DNA of 64,000 bases from NCBI GenBank assembly GCA_942492795.1, contig OW818639.1, positions 930,001 to 994,000 on the forward strand, in the 5' to 3' direction. The notes beneath the pieces were generated by a model that searched no databases, had not been told where the DNA came from, and was given only the letters and a program-made list of their open reading frames with translations. The translations under genes were made by a program, and so were the position numbers. This document shows positions 1-7,736 of this stretch, piece by piece; position 1 is the stretch's first letter; each line of letters starts with the position of its first letter. This stretch comes from RGIG3178 sp942492795. Lineage in GTDB: Bacteria; Bacillota; Clostridia; Christensenellales; QAND01.

Positions 1-1
1 C

Positions 2-52
2 ATAGGCCTAGCAGGCTTTATCGGTTCAACCAGAATTGGAAAAGCAAGATAG
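2..52 (+). CDS. possible 3' end of an upstream gene
   Basis: A reading frame open from the window edge ends at a TAG at 50-52. The visible tail, about 16 residues ending GSTRIGKAR, reads like a protein C-terminus. Another frame stays open to a TAA at 55-57, so the frame choice is uncertain. Too short to assign a function. If real, it would end 35 bases before the methyltransferase gene and could belong to the same transcript. Confidence 0.2.
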   Translation: MGLAGFIGSTRIGKAR

Positions 53-87
53 AGTAAAGGTGGATCATTAAGAATAGAGGTGTTTTC

Positions 88-2169
88 ATGTTGAACCCCA
101 TCGAATCAATACTGCAATATGAATCCGGTAACCTGCGGGTATTAAAAACGGAGCGGTGGCTCTTGCACCTGGCACTTACGCATGAGCGCATTGTCAACTT
201 GGAACGCATTTGCTCGATGGAGGATAGGAAGCAAAACTACGTGCTGGCGTACGTCAAGCGCTCGCTTGTGATCCTTGACAATCTGACAGGAGAGGATTCG
301 CAAAAACGCTTTGTAGAGAAGGCTCTCCAATGGGCGGAGGTCGCAAAAGCAGGCCTACCCAATACCCGTGGCATGTGGGCAAAGGCCGGTATCAACCTTG
401 CTGTGCACAACGAAGGCTCTGCACAGATATATGAAGTCGAAGCCGAAGAACAGGACGATAAAACAAGGAGAATCGTCAAAACACTGATTGTAACACATGG
501 CCTCATCGGTCAATACCTGCGTGGGGAAGTACTTCTTACGGAAAGCGGAGCGCTTTGTTCGCTTGTTTCAGACGGGCTGCTGCCAAAAGAAGAACTTGCC
601 CAAATCCTCTGTATGCTCAACCGCTGCATCATCGGCGCCGTGAGCGAACCATTGTGGGTGCAGGCCGCCAATGAAGTTCAAGAGGCAATCGATTTGCTGG
701 TCAGCAGCGATTTTTCAAAACAGTTTGGCATACAGGAGCGGCTCAGGCGACTGCGTACGACGTCGATTGCAAACGGCGAGGATTTCGAAAGCGCGTTTTC
801 CGGATTGCATTCAAACCGCCGTGCGTTTGATGCAATCGATCATGTGCTATCAACAGTCCAACTCTGGTACGTCGAGGCTGCGCTCTACGATTTCTCTTTT
901 GAGCAGTATGTGAAGATCCTACTGATGGCCGCATTTTCTGTCCGCGAAACTCCGGTACGCCACCTGAGCTTTGGCCCACTGATGGAGAGCGTTTACTATC
1001 AGCGCGGAGGGAAAAAGTGCGTCAATATTTATAAGAAGCGGATCATAGAGAATTATCTCTCGAATCTTACTATCGAGGGGATCCTTTCGGGACAGTGGGC
1101 AAACAGCCCGCACGTGCAGCAGAGAGTAACGACGAACGACACGGGGGACACGGCTTTCTTCTCGTTTCGTTTTTCCGACGCCGGAGCGGCGCTTATCGAT
1201 TTCTGTGTGGAGGCGGAAAAATCCGACGTCCTCTATGAGAAAGCCGTACTTATGCTCTTCGATCTATTCGGCCTGCGAAGGGACAGATACGACCGCTTCA
1301 ATGAGGAGGAACGGTACCTGGCCATGATGAACAACAGCACGGTGGAATATAAAAGCGTCATCCTCGACTATATCAAGGGGCAAAAGGTTTTGGACATTGG
1401 CCCTGGGGGCGGCGCGTTGATGGATCTTATCGAGGATAAGCTTCCGCAGTGCAGCGTTATGGGTGTCGACATATCACAAAACGTCATCGAGGAGCTGAAA
1501 AAGAAGAAGCGTCTTGAGCACAAGCACTGGGAAGTGATCTATGGCGACGCGCTGGATCTTTCGAAATACGTGGAAAACGGCAGTGTGGACACGGTCATAT
1601 TCTGTTCGATATTGCATGAGCTGTTTTCCTACATCCCCTATAACGGTAAGAAATTCAACCCCGATACAATGGCCGCAGCGCTTACCTCCGCTTATAAAAT
1701 CTTGCAGCCCGGTGGGCGCATCATAATCCGCGACGGCATCATGACAGAGCCTGAGCAAACAAGGCGAATCATCCGCTTTCACTCGGAAGAAGGCATGGCA
1801 TTTTTAAGACGATACGCCGCGGACTTTATGGGCAGGAAGATAATTTTCGAACAAATCGGCCGCAACAAGGTCGTCATGAACGTCAATGACGCAATGGAGT
1901 TCCTCTATACCTACACCTGGGGCGAGGAATCGTATGTGCACGAGGTACAGGAGCAGTTCGGCTACTTCACACCATCTGGATACAGACAGTTCATTCAACA
2001 AACGTTAGGCAGCGGCGCACGCATCGTTGAATTCAGGCATTATCTACAGGATGGATATCCGGTAGCGCTTTCGCAGAAGGTCGAGTTCTCAGACGAATCC
2101 GGATGCCCGGTCCAGCTTCCGGACAGCACCTGCCTCATTGTGATTGAAAAAATAATTAAGGAGGGATAG
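88..2169 (+). CDS. large protein with C-terminal class I SAM-dependent methyltransferase domain
   Basis: A 693-residue protein preceded by an AGAGGTG ribosome binding site. Residues about 420-600 form a Rossmann methyltransferase: motif I VLDIGPGGG near residue 434, acidic motif MGVDIS at the end of strand 2, then GDALDL and a DTVIFCSILHEL strand-helix region. The first 400 or so residues are mostly helical and I do not recognise them; they could bind a substrate or partner. The substrate of methyl transfer is unknown. The gene ends two bases before the SPFH gene, which in turn overlaps the NAD-kinase-like gene, so the three are almost certainly one operon. This suggests a joint function. The methyltransferase fold is firm; the biological role is not known. 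Confidence 0.8.
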   Translation: MLNPIESILQYESGNLRVLKTERWLLHLALTHERIVNLERICSMEDRKQNYVLAYVKRSLVILDNLTGEDSQKRFVEKALQWAEVAKAGLPNTRGMWAKAGINLAVHNEGSAQIYEVEAEEQDDKTRRIVKTLIVTHGLIGQYLRGEVLLTESGALCSLVSDGLLPKEELAQILCMLNRCIIGAVSEPLWVQAANEVQEAIDLLVSSDFSKQFGIQERLRRLRTTSIANGEDFESAFSGLHSNRRAFDAIDHVLSTVQLWYVEAALYDFSFEQYVKILLMAAFSVRETPVRHLSFGPLMESVYYQRGGKKCVNIYKKRIIENYLSNLTIEGILSGQWANSPHVQQRVTTNDTGDTAFFSFRFSDAGAALIDFCVEAEKSDVLYEKAVLMLFDLFGLRRDRYDRFNEEERYLAMMNNSTVEYKSVILDYIKGQKVLDIGPGGGALMDLIEDKLPQCSVMGVDISQNVIEELKKKKRLEHKHWEVIYGDALDLSKYVENGSVDTVIFCSILHELFSYIPYNGKKFNPDTMAAALTSAYKILQPGGRIIIRDGIMTEPEQTRRIIRFHSEEGMAFLRRYAADFMGRKIIFEQIGRNKVVMNVNDAMEFLYTYTWGEESYVHEVQEQFGYFTPSGYRQFIQQTLGSGARIVEFRHYLQDGYPVALSQKVEFSDESGCPVQLPDSTCLIVIEKIIKEG

Positions 2170-2171
2170 AT

Positions 2172-3182
2172 ATGTTCGGTTTCAAGTATGTCAAATTCCA
2201 GCCAAGCGAGTTTATTCTCAGGTACCGAAAGGGCAAAATCGTGAAGGAAGGCATTGGTCTCGCCTTTCGCTACTACGTCCGCTCGACTTCCATCATCTGC
2301 ATCCCTGTGGGTACGACAGATTCGCCTTTCATATTTGAGGAAGTCACTCGGGATTTTCAGAACGTTACCGTTCAAGGTCAGGTCACATGGCGTATCGTCG
2401 ATCACAAGAAAATCGCCGGACTTCAGAACTACACGTTCGATCTGAAAAGAATGCACTACGTCTCCGATGACCCGCAAAAGCTGTCGCAGAGGGTCGTCAA
2501 CGCCATCCACGTACTTGCGAGGGAACAAATAGGCGGAACCGCTCTAAAAGATGCCATCATCATGGGTGGCTCGTTGGCAGGTGCCATCCTTTCGGAGGCA
2601 AAGGGAAATGAAGAGTTAATACAGCTTGGGCTTGAGATCATGGGACTATCGATCCTGGCTGTTCTTCCAAACAAGGAGACGGCGAGGGCGCTTGAGGCGC
2701 AGACTAGGGAGCAGATTTTAAAGAAAGCTGATGAGGCCATCTACGAACGACGTAACGCATCTATCGAACAGGAGCGCACAATCAAGGAAAACGAGTTGAA
2801 CACGCAGGTAGCGATAGAACAGAAAAAGCGGCAGATCCGTGAGGCGCAGTTGGAGGCTGAACGCGCGGCCCAGGCTAAGGAGAACGAGATAAAAAACGAG
2901 CAGATGAACTTCGATACAAAGTTAGAGGAAAAGCGCAGACAGCTTGTGGAGCTTGCCGTGCAGAACGACAATGCGAAAGCGGACGCTAGGGCATATGAGC
3001 TGGCAGGTATCATGAAAGTACTGCAAGACAGTAACCCGAAAGTGATTCAGGCGCTATCGGCTGTGAACATGGAGCCTGGCAAATTGGCGGCATTGGCTTT
3101 TCATGAACTTGCGGAGAACGCGGCAAAAATAGGTACTCTTAACATCACCCCCGATCTCATATCGGAACTTATAAGGGCGTGA
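2172..3182 (+). CDS. SPFH / band-7 domain protein with coiled coil
   Basis: A 336-residue protein. Residues about 1-175 resemble an SPFH (stomatin/prohibitin/flotillin/HflK) domain, including a strand-rich section with VTVQGQVTWRIVD. Residues about 178-280 are a long, charged, Glu/Lys/Gln/Ala-rich coiled coil, and the last 55 residues form a small helical tail. There is no evident N-terminal transmembrane helix or signal peptide, unlike many stomatins, so it may be a soluble or peripheral scaffold. SPFH proteins oligomerise into rings or membrane microdomains. It sits between the methyltransferase (2-base gap) and the NAD-kinase-like gene (GTGA overlap), which suggests it scaffolds or senses for these two enzymes. 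That role is inference. Confidence 0.8.
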   Translation: MFGFKYVKFQPSEFILRYRKGKIVKEGIGLAFRYYVRSTSIICIPVGTTDSPFIFEEVTRDFQNVTVQGQVTWRIVDHKKIAGLQNYTFDLKRMHYVSDDPQKLSQRVVNAIHVLAREQIGGTALKDAIIMGGSLAGAILSEAKGNEELIQLGLEIMGLSILAVLPNKETARALEAQTREQILKKADEAIYERRNASIEQERTIKENELNTQVAIEQKKRQIREAQLEAERAAQAKENEIKNEQMNFDTKLEEKRRQLVELAVQNDNAKADARAYELAGIMKVLQDSNPKVIQALSAVNMEPGKLAALAFHELAENAAKIGTLNITPDLISELIRA

Positions 3183-4120
3183 CGGCGATGGACGCCAATG
3201 GTTCCAAAATCATACTGATCAGACGCAAAACAAGGCTGCAGGAATTGGTTGCCCGCTACAATACGGTACTGCAGGCGAAGTTCTATGTCGAGCACATGGG
3301 AGCCGACTTCGGTGAATACATCGAGGAGGACAGCCGGTATAAAGAGGCGCTGCTACAAGCACAAACCGCACTTGATCCGGCAGGCATTGTTCAGGTGGTG
3401 GACCGGGAGTTTGTGCCGAACTTTCTTTTCGGGCAGGAAGACATCGTCGTGGCATTGGGCCAGGACGGCCTCGTTGCAAATACAATGAAATACCTGGACA
3501 GCCAGCCGCTGATTGGGATAAACCCCGACCCAACCCGCTATGACGGCGTGCTCCTGCCGTTCAAAGTATCCGATTTACAGACGATTGTGACCGACGTGCA
3601 AAAGGGAAGGCGGCATTTCAGGGAGGTCTCCATGGCAAAGGCCTCCCTGAACGACGGGCAGACGCTACATGCCGTAAACGATCTCTTCATCGGCCAGAAA
3701 ACGCATGTTTCAGCTCGATACAGGCTTTGTACCGGTGAACTGGAAGAACGGCAATCCAGCAGCGGCATCATCATTTCCACTGGGCTGGGATCCACCGGCT
3801 GGATGAAAAGTGTATTGACAGGCGCTTTAGGCATCTTGAACATCCTTTCTGGCAGCAATGCGAATGTAAAACTGCTACAGCCTCCTTGGAACGCGGATTA
3901 TCTGTACTTCTCGGTACGGGAACCGTTCCCAAGCCGTATCACAGGCACTTCGCTCACTTTTGGAAAAATCACGAAAGCGCAGCCACTTAAGATCGAATCG
4001 CATATGGCAGAGGGCGGCGTGATTTTTTCAGACGGCATGGAACAGGATTTCCTATCGTTCAACGCAGGGCTTCAGGTAACGGTTACAGTTTCAGAAAAAG
4101 TTGGAAAACTTGTAGTTTGA
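3179..4120 (+). CDS. NAD(+)-kinase-like protein (diacylglycerol/NAD kinase fold)
   Basis: Starts at a GTG whose last bases overlap the TGA of the SPFH gene (GTGA), typical of translational coupling. 313 residues, close to NAD kinase length. Family landmarks are present but altered: ALGQDG near residue 91 in place of the usual GGDG (the catalytic Asp is kept), VNDLFIG in place of NE, and STGLGSTGW near residue 199 in place of the TGSTAY loop. This supports an ATP-dependent NAD-kinase fold, but an altered nucleotide substrate is plausible. An ordinary housekeeping NAD kinase would normally lie near recN or tlyA, not beside SPFH and methyltransferase genes. Fold is fairly sure; substrate unknown. 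Confidence 0.7.
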   Translation: MTAMDANGSKIILIRRKTRLQELVARYNTVLQAKFYVEHMGADFGEYIEEDSRYKEALLQAQTALDPAGIVQVVDREFVPNFLFGQEDIVVALGQDGLVANTMKYLDSQPLIGINPDPTRYDGVLLPFKVSDLQTIVTDVQKGRRHFREVSMAKASLNDGQTLHAVNDLFIGQKTHVSARYRLCTGELEERQSSSGIIISTGLGSTGWMKSVLTGALGILNILSGSNANVKLLQPPWNADYLYFSVREPFPSRITGTSLTFGKITKAQPLKIESHMAEGGVIFSDGMEQDFLSFNAGLQVTVTVSEKVGKLVV

Positions 4121-4126
4121 TTAATA

Positions 4127-4158
4127 AAGGGCAGACGAGAATTTACGCCTGTCCTTGT
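4127..4158 (+). terminator. weak terminator-like hairpin after the three-gene cassette
   Basis: AAGGGCAG and CTGTCCTT can pair over eight positions (one G-U) about seven bases after the NAD-kinase-like stop codon. The T run after it is poor, so intrinsic termination is only possible. Confidence 0.35.
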
Positions 4159-4218
4159 TATTTGAATTCTATACTCGTTTAGTCTGAAGCCGATATACCA
4201 ATGCAAGAGATTATTTCT

Positions 4219-4264
4219 AACAACGAAAGAATCATGCAACCACTACATGATTCTTTGCGTTGTT
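4219..4264. repeat. long imperfect inverted repeat
   Basis: An 18-base arm (4219-4236) is mirrored at 4246-4264 with a single inserted G, leaving a nine-base loop. It lies between the cassette and the decayed region. It could be a terminator-like hairpin, a recombination site or the end of a small mobile element. There is no long T run. Confidence 0.5.
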
Positions 4265-4332
4265 AAAGACATACTGCATCTGCTTTGTTATGATAGTAAG
4301 TAAATGAAAGCAATAACCAGAGGTGGGAGTCA

Positions 4333-4413
4333 ATGTCTTATGTTCGTTATAAATCTAATGATGCGCTATCAAAACAGCAAAAAGTAAAATTGATGGAAGA
4401 ATACATAGTATAG
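4333..4413 (+). pseudogene. short orphan ORF, probably a gene fragment
   Basis: A 26-residue ORF (begins MSYVRYKSNDALSKQQK) with a good AGGTGGGA ribosome binding site at 4321-4328. It ends abruptly at TAG 4411-4413 and has no recognised family. In this decayed stretch it is most likely the preserved N-terminus of a truncated gene, though a genuine small protein cannot be excluded. Confidence 0.35.
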
Positions 4414-4415
4414 GT

Positions 4416-4675
4416 TTAAATCAAGACACAGTATGAATTTTTGTAATCCTTCCAAAGTAGAAATAAATTTCGGTTCATTCCCCAGCTTGCCAGATAGAAG
4501 CCAAAGTGTAAGAATAAAGTGTCGACAGTATACTCATCCGGCTGCTCGCAACATTTTTTGATAAATGCCCGATAGCAATGCTCCCATGAACGATGCCTGG
4601 AGTTTTCGTCTTTTTTAGTTCAGTAAAACTTATCTATATATTTCACAAGCGCTTTTACTGCTTATTCGTCGGCGC
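4416..4675 (-). pseudogene. degenerate remnant of a hypothetical protein (…LHFGFYLASWGM… type)
   Basis: Read on the minus strand, one frame gives a coherent protein interrupted by two stops (TAA near 4660, TGA near 4623). It includes a clean stretch with RSWEHCYRAFIKKCCEQPDE and then FLHFGFYLASWGMNRN before a TAA at 4416-4418. From memory this resembles the end of a widespread family of uncharacterised accessory-region proteins with an LHLAFYLASWGM motif. The internal stops and lack of an initiation signal mark it as a pseudogene. It supports the view that this tRNA-flanking segment is a turnover site for accessory genes. Confidence 0.55.
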
Positions 4676-4726
4676 ATCATCCTGTTTCGATGAGGTTAGC
4701 TTGGACTTTCCGAATTGAGAAGAATG

Positions 4727-4748
4727 ATAACGGACAAATAACGGACAA
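4727..4748 (+). repeat. tandem 11-bp direct repeat ATAACGGACAA
   Basis: Two perfect adjacent copies (4727-4737 and 4738-4748), about 65 bases from the 3' end of tRNA-Thr. Directly repeated short motifs beside a tRNA 3' end are reminiscent of integrase arm sites or of the relic end of an integrated element. No integrase gene survives in the window. Confidence 0.4.
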
Positions 4749-4785
4749 TTATAATTTAAGCTTTAAGTCACTGGTTCATCTGAAC

Positions 4786-4815
4786 GAAAAAAGCCCTCTG
4801 TTGAGGGCTTTTTTT
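4786..4815 (-). terminator. terminator of tRNA-Thr
   Basis: AAAAGCCCTC pairs with GAGGGCTTTT around a short loop, with T runs on both strands. On the minus strand it begins right after the encoded CCA of the tRNA, so it ends that transcript. It could also stop plus-strand transcription. Confidence 0.85.
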
Positions 4816-4890
4816 GGAGCTAATGTCGGGATTCGAACCCGAGACCTCTTCCTTACCAAGGAAGTGCTCTGCCGCCTGAGCTACATCAGC
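4815..4890 (-). tRNA. trnT: tRNA-Thr (anticodon GGT)
   Basis: A 76-base cloverleaf on the minus strand. The acceptor arm GCTGATG pairs with CATTAGC and is followed by T and an encoded CCA. The T-loop GGTTCGAATCC is standard and the anticodon loop TTGGTAA sits on a CTTCC/GGAAG stem, giving GGT for threonine ACC codons. The 3' end faces the decayed accessory region at lower coordinates, the usual orientation for tRNA-targeted integration. Confidence 0.95.
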
Positions 4891-5001
4891 GCATAGGGTT
4901 TCTTTGCGGGACATGCGATGAAAATGTCCTCGCTATGCGCAAGTACGCACAGCGAGGCTCATTATAACAAAGGCACCTGCTTTTTGCAAGAGAGGAAACG
5001 C

Positions 5002-5544
5002 TTATTCCTCGTCCTGAGAGATCTCCTCTTCGGCTTCTTCGCCGCCGCATCCGGCACAGCTGTCGCAGCCGCCGCCGCATCCGCCGCCGCAGGCAGTCGG
5101 GAGCACGATGTTTTGGCCGTCGGCATAGAGGTCGATGTGTTCGATCTTATCGCCTTCGGGGAAGTACGGTTCGCCGACTTCTTCAAAGCCGAACTTTTTA
5201 TAGAGATCCTTGCAATAGGTCTGAGCGCTGATGTGGATGCCCGCGGCGCCCGCTGTCAGCGCACGGTCCAGCAACAGCCGGACGACGGCATCGCCGACGC
5301 CAAATCCGCGGTATTCGGGCAACACGCAAACGCGTCCCAAATTGAACTTGCTTTGATCGAGATAGATGCGTCCCGTGGCGATGGGTTTTTCGTCGTCCAT
5401 GGCAACGACGTGCCAAGCCATCGCGTCAAACGCATCAAATTCGACCTCGGGGGCATAGCCTTGTTCCTTTACAAAAACGTCTTCACGGACGGTCTTCGCA
5501 GGCGCGATATCCTCGGAACCGTGAATCCAAGTTGCGTACAGCAT
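5002..5544 (-). CDS. GNAT family N-acetyltransferase with Cys/Gly-rich acidic tail
   Basis: 180 residues from the ATG that follows a GGGAGGA ribosome binding site; an upstream in-frame TTG would contain that site and is rejected. Residues 1-145 are a GNAT fold with the acetyl-CoA loop YRGFGVGDA and the closing YKKFGFEEVGEPYF motif. The C-terminal 33 residues are unusual: five cysteines interspersed with glycines (ACGGGCGGGCDSCAGCGG), then an acidic stretch. Such a tail could bind a metal or an iron-sulfur cluster, or act as a redox switch. The acceptor substrate is unknown. It sits alone between the tRNA and a DUF896 gene. Confidence 0.85.
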   Translation of the reverse strand: MLYATWIHGSEDIAPAKTVREDVFVKEQGYAPEVEFDAFDAMAWHVVAMDDEKPIATGRIYLDQSKFNLGRVCVLPEYRGFGVGDAVVRLLLDRALTAGAAGIHISAQTYCKDLYKKFGFEEVGEPYFPEGDKIEHIDLYADGQNIVLPTACGGGCGGGCDSCAGCGGEEAEEEISQDEE

Positions 5545-5663
5545 GAAAAATCCTCCCAAGTAGGTAATCGAGTCATTATAGCACAGTTTGGGATGTGCTA
5601 AAATAGCTTGTACTGAAATTATCCGTTAAGAACAATCACCCCAAACGCGGCACGGAGGATAGA

Positions 5664-5867
5664 ATGAACGAACAGGACATCAAGCGCATCAATGAACTGG
5701 CAAACCTTAAAAAGCAGCGCCCGCTGACCGAAGAAGAAGCGCGAGAACGGGAGATGCTGCACACGCAGTATGTTGCGGATATGAAAGCGTCGCTTGGCGC
5801 GCATTTGGACAGTATGGTCATCGAGCGGCCGGATGGGACAAGGGTGAAGGTGAAAAAGAAGGATTGA
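5664..5867 (+). CDS. DUF896 / UPF0291 family protein (YnzC-like)
   Basis: A 67-residue protein preceded by GGAGG. It matches from memory the DUF896 family of Firmicutes (B. subtilis YnzC): an N-terminal helical hairpin (IKRINELANLKKQRPLTEEE) and the conserved LDSMVIERPDG segment, with a basic tail. YnzC is described as a small helical protein linked to the SOS region in Bacillus, but its molecular role is not established. It is monocistronic here, with a weak hairpin downstream. Confidence 0.9.
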   Translation: MNEQDIKRINELANLKKQRPLTEEEAREREMLHTQYVADMKASLGAHLDSMVIERPDGTRVKVKKKD

Positions 5868-5887
5868 TCTGTTGCCAATGAAAAGCA

Positions 5888-5913
5888 TGGGCAGCCTGCG
5901 CTGCCGTTTGGTT
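5888..5913 (+). terminator. possible terminator of the DUF896 gene
   Basis: GGCAGC and GCTGCC form a six-pair G+C-rich stem 20 bases after the stop, followed by a broken T run (GTTTGGTTTT). Moderate support. Confidence 0.4.
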
Positions 5914-6039
5914 TTATCGCGCGTTTGTAAACATCAGATTCGCCGCCTCATCAGCGCTCTTGTCTTTTGGAGCAACTGATGGATCCACACAGTTCCTTAC
6001 GGAGACCGACGTCATTATAGAAAAGCGTTGATAACCGTA

Positions 6040-6924
6040 TCACAAATTGTTGGACAGAAAAAATTCCTGTACGATTTGGCTTACTTCATTCGGCCGTTCC
6101 AACGGAATCAAATGCCCTGCGTTTTCAATGACCTGAAGCCTTCCATTGGGGGATAACCGCGCCGCTTCTTCCATGACGGATTGCCCCACGAGTGGGTCGT
6201 TTTTTCCGCGCAGCCAAAGAACGGGAAAGGGCAAGCGGTGCAGCTCCGGCAAAAAGTTCATTTTCAGGCGGAACGGTGCCAGGCCTTCCATTTGCCAGTC
6301 ATCCATCGACAACTCGTTATATTTCCACTTTTGCTGAGCTTCCTCCATCAGGATTTCTGTCAGGTCGTCCAAATCCGGTGATTTCTCTTTATCGTTGAGC
6401 ATCGACACCACACTTTTTTTCATTTTTTCCGGTGTCGATTTTGCGTAATGCTTGGTCAGATATCGAAGCGAGCCGGGTGTTTTAACATACAACCAGGAAA
6501 GAAACTGATTGGCAACCTTGTCTCCCAATCCTCCCGGTCCCATGAAAATACCGCAAGAAACCCGGTCGGGATATTGCAATCCGTAACCGATCGCGACGCC
6601 TCCGCCCATGGACAAACCGATGACCGGAAGCGGGGCAAGATTAAAATGGTCTACCACTTCGCGGACTATTTCCACAAGCCGCCGTTGACCGATAGTGCCG
6701 GACCAAGGCCTGCTTTTGCCGTGCCTTGGAAAGTCGATGGCAAAGACATGTCGTGTCTTTGCAAGCTCGGGCGCAAGATGATGCCATATGAACCTGGACT
6801 CATCGTACATGGCTCCATGCAGAAGCAAGACGTTGGGCAGGCTTTGGTCGCCCGATTCGTACACGCAGACGGGCCCTCCCGAAAGTGTCAGCAGATGCTG
6901 CTTATCATAGATATCGACGGACAT
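6040..6924 (-). CDS. alpha/beta hydrolase
   Basis: 294 residues from the ATG behind an AGGAGGGGG site. An alternative ATG 33 bases upstream overlaps the TetR stop (ATGA) but has no comparable site. The fold is shown by the HGAMYDESR oxyanion region, the nucleophile elbow GLSMGGG, an acid in GKNDPLV and the catalytic His in ENAGHLIPLERP. It resembles general esterase/lactonase-type hydrolases; the substrate is unknown. It lies directly downstream of a TetR regulator in one operon, so expression is probably induced when a ligand, perhaps its substrate, releases the regulator. Confidence 0.9.
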   Translation of the reverse strand: MSVDIYDKQHLLTLSGGPVCVYESGDQSLPNVLLLHGAMYDESRFIWHHLAPELAKTRHVFAIDFPRHGKSRPWSGTIGQRRLVEIVREVVDHFNLAPLPVIGLSMGGGVAIGYGLQYPDRVSCGIFMGPGGLGDKVANQFLSWLYVKTPGSLRYLTKHYAKSTPEKMKKSVVSMLNDKEKSPDLDDLTEILMEEAQQKWKYNELSMDDWQMEGLAPFRLKMNFLPELHRLPFPVLWLRGKNDPLVGQSVMEEAARLSPNGRLQVIENAGHLIPLERPNEVSQIVQEFFLSNNL

Positions 6925-6953
6925 ATTTCCCCCTCCTAAAAATTGACCGATCG

Positions 6954-7562
6954 TCATCGGTTATAGAGACAGAGCTTTAGCGTATCCATCCACTCGTTGA
7001 AATCGCGCAGAAGCATGTCAGGGTCGTAATCATTGGCATCGAGCTTTTTCTGTAAGAATCCTTCGGAAACCCACAGGATTATCTGCAATGCCTTTTCCGG
7101 TGTTATGCCTTCCCGGAGCTTCGATTTATCCATGTAATCCACCACATTGGGCATGGATCGCACCATATAGTCCGCACTTTTGTTCTTCACAAGAGTTTGT
7201 ACTTCCGGATCCTGTTCGAAGTAAGATTTGTATATGAATTTGTACAGATACGGGAAAGCCTTGAACAAATCGAGCTTGATGAGGTTGGATCTGTAGATCA
7301 TTTCAAACAGATCCTCGTCTTTGCGGTATTCAAACGAAGCCAGGCTTTTGGCGGAAAGGTTGAACGAGTATTCGTAAATATAGGCAAAAAGGTTCCTCTT
7401 TGATTCGAAATAATGAAACAGCAACGCCTTGGACACACCGCATTCCAGCGCTATATCCTGCATTGAAGCCTTTTTATAGCCCATAACAGCGAATTGCTTC
7501 AAAGCACCGTTTACGATGGCCGACTGCCTTTCCTCGCTCTGTTCAAAAAACTTCTCGTTCAT
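6954..7562 (-). CDS. TetR/AcrR family transcriptional regulator
   Basis: 202 residues, starting at the ATG preceded by CGGAGG. The N-terminal helix-turn-helix is classic TetR: ALKQFAVMGYKKASMQDIA, then GVSKALLFHYFESKRNLFAYI. The C-terminal ligand/dimer domain is divergent. The longer ORF upstream includes its own promoter and is rejected. Two 17-bp palindromes flank its promoter, so it very likely represses itself and the downstream hydrolase. The inducer is unknown. Confidence 0.92.
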   Translation of the reverse strand: MNEKFFEQSEERQSAIVNGALKQFAVMGYKKASMQDIALECGVSKALLFHYFESKRNLFAYIYEYSFNLSAKSLASFEYRKDEDLFEMIYRSNLIKLDLFKAFPYLYKFIYKSYFEQDPEVQTLVKNKSADYMVRSMPNVVDYMDKSKLREGITPEKALQIILWVSEGFLQKKLDANDYDPDMLLRDFNEWMDTLKLCLYNR

Positions 7563-7572
7563 ATTGCCTCCG

Positions 7573-7589
7573 TTGACCTTTTCGGTCAA
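7573..7589. promoter_or_regulatory. TetR operator, proximal half
   Basis: TTGACCTTTTCGGTCAA is a 17-bp palindrome with TTGACC/GGTCAA arms, located between the -10 box and the ribosome binding site of the TetR gene. It matches the second palindrome upstream, so it is a probable operator for the adjacent repressor. Confidence 0.75.
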
Positions 7590-7593
7590 CAAC

Positions 7594-7622
7594 AATATAT
7601 ACCTATTGACCGTTTCAGTCAA
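7594..7622 (-). promoter_or_regulatory. promoter of the TetR-hydrolase operon with second operator
   Basis: On the minus strand TTGACT (-35, 7622-7617), a 17-base spacer and TATATT (-10, 7599-7594) form a good sigma-A promoter. The palindrome TTGACCGTTTCAGTCAA at 7606-7622 covers the -35 box, so binding would block RNA polymerase. The two operators lie 33 bp centre to centre, about three helical turns, allowing cooperative binding on one face. Confidence 0.75.
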
Positions 7623-7736
7623 TGGAAAGTATATCGTTTTTTTCTTCCTGCCGCCAAAACAAACAAAGGGCTTCGTCCCGCACCCCAATTCAGGAGTTGG
7701 CGAGATCGTTGCCCCTTTTTTACTATGGAACGGGTA

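Noticed and set aside
4690..4896. A 68-codon plus-strand ORF across the tRNA-Thr
   Set aside because: Its C-terminal half is the complement of the tRNA (VGIRTRDLFLTKEVLCRLSYI), a familiar artefact; no ribosome site.
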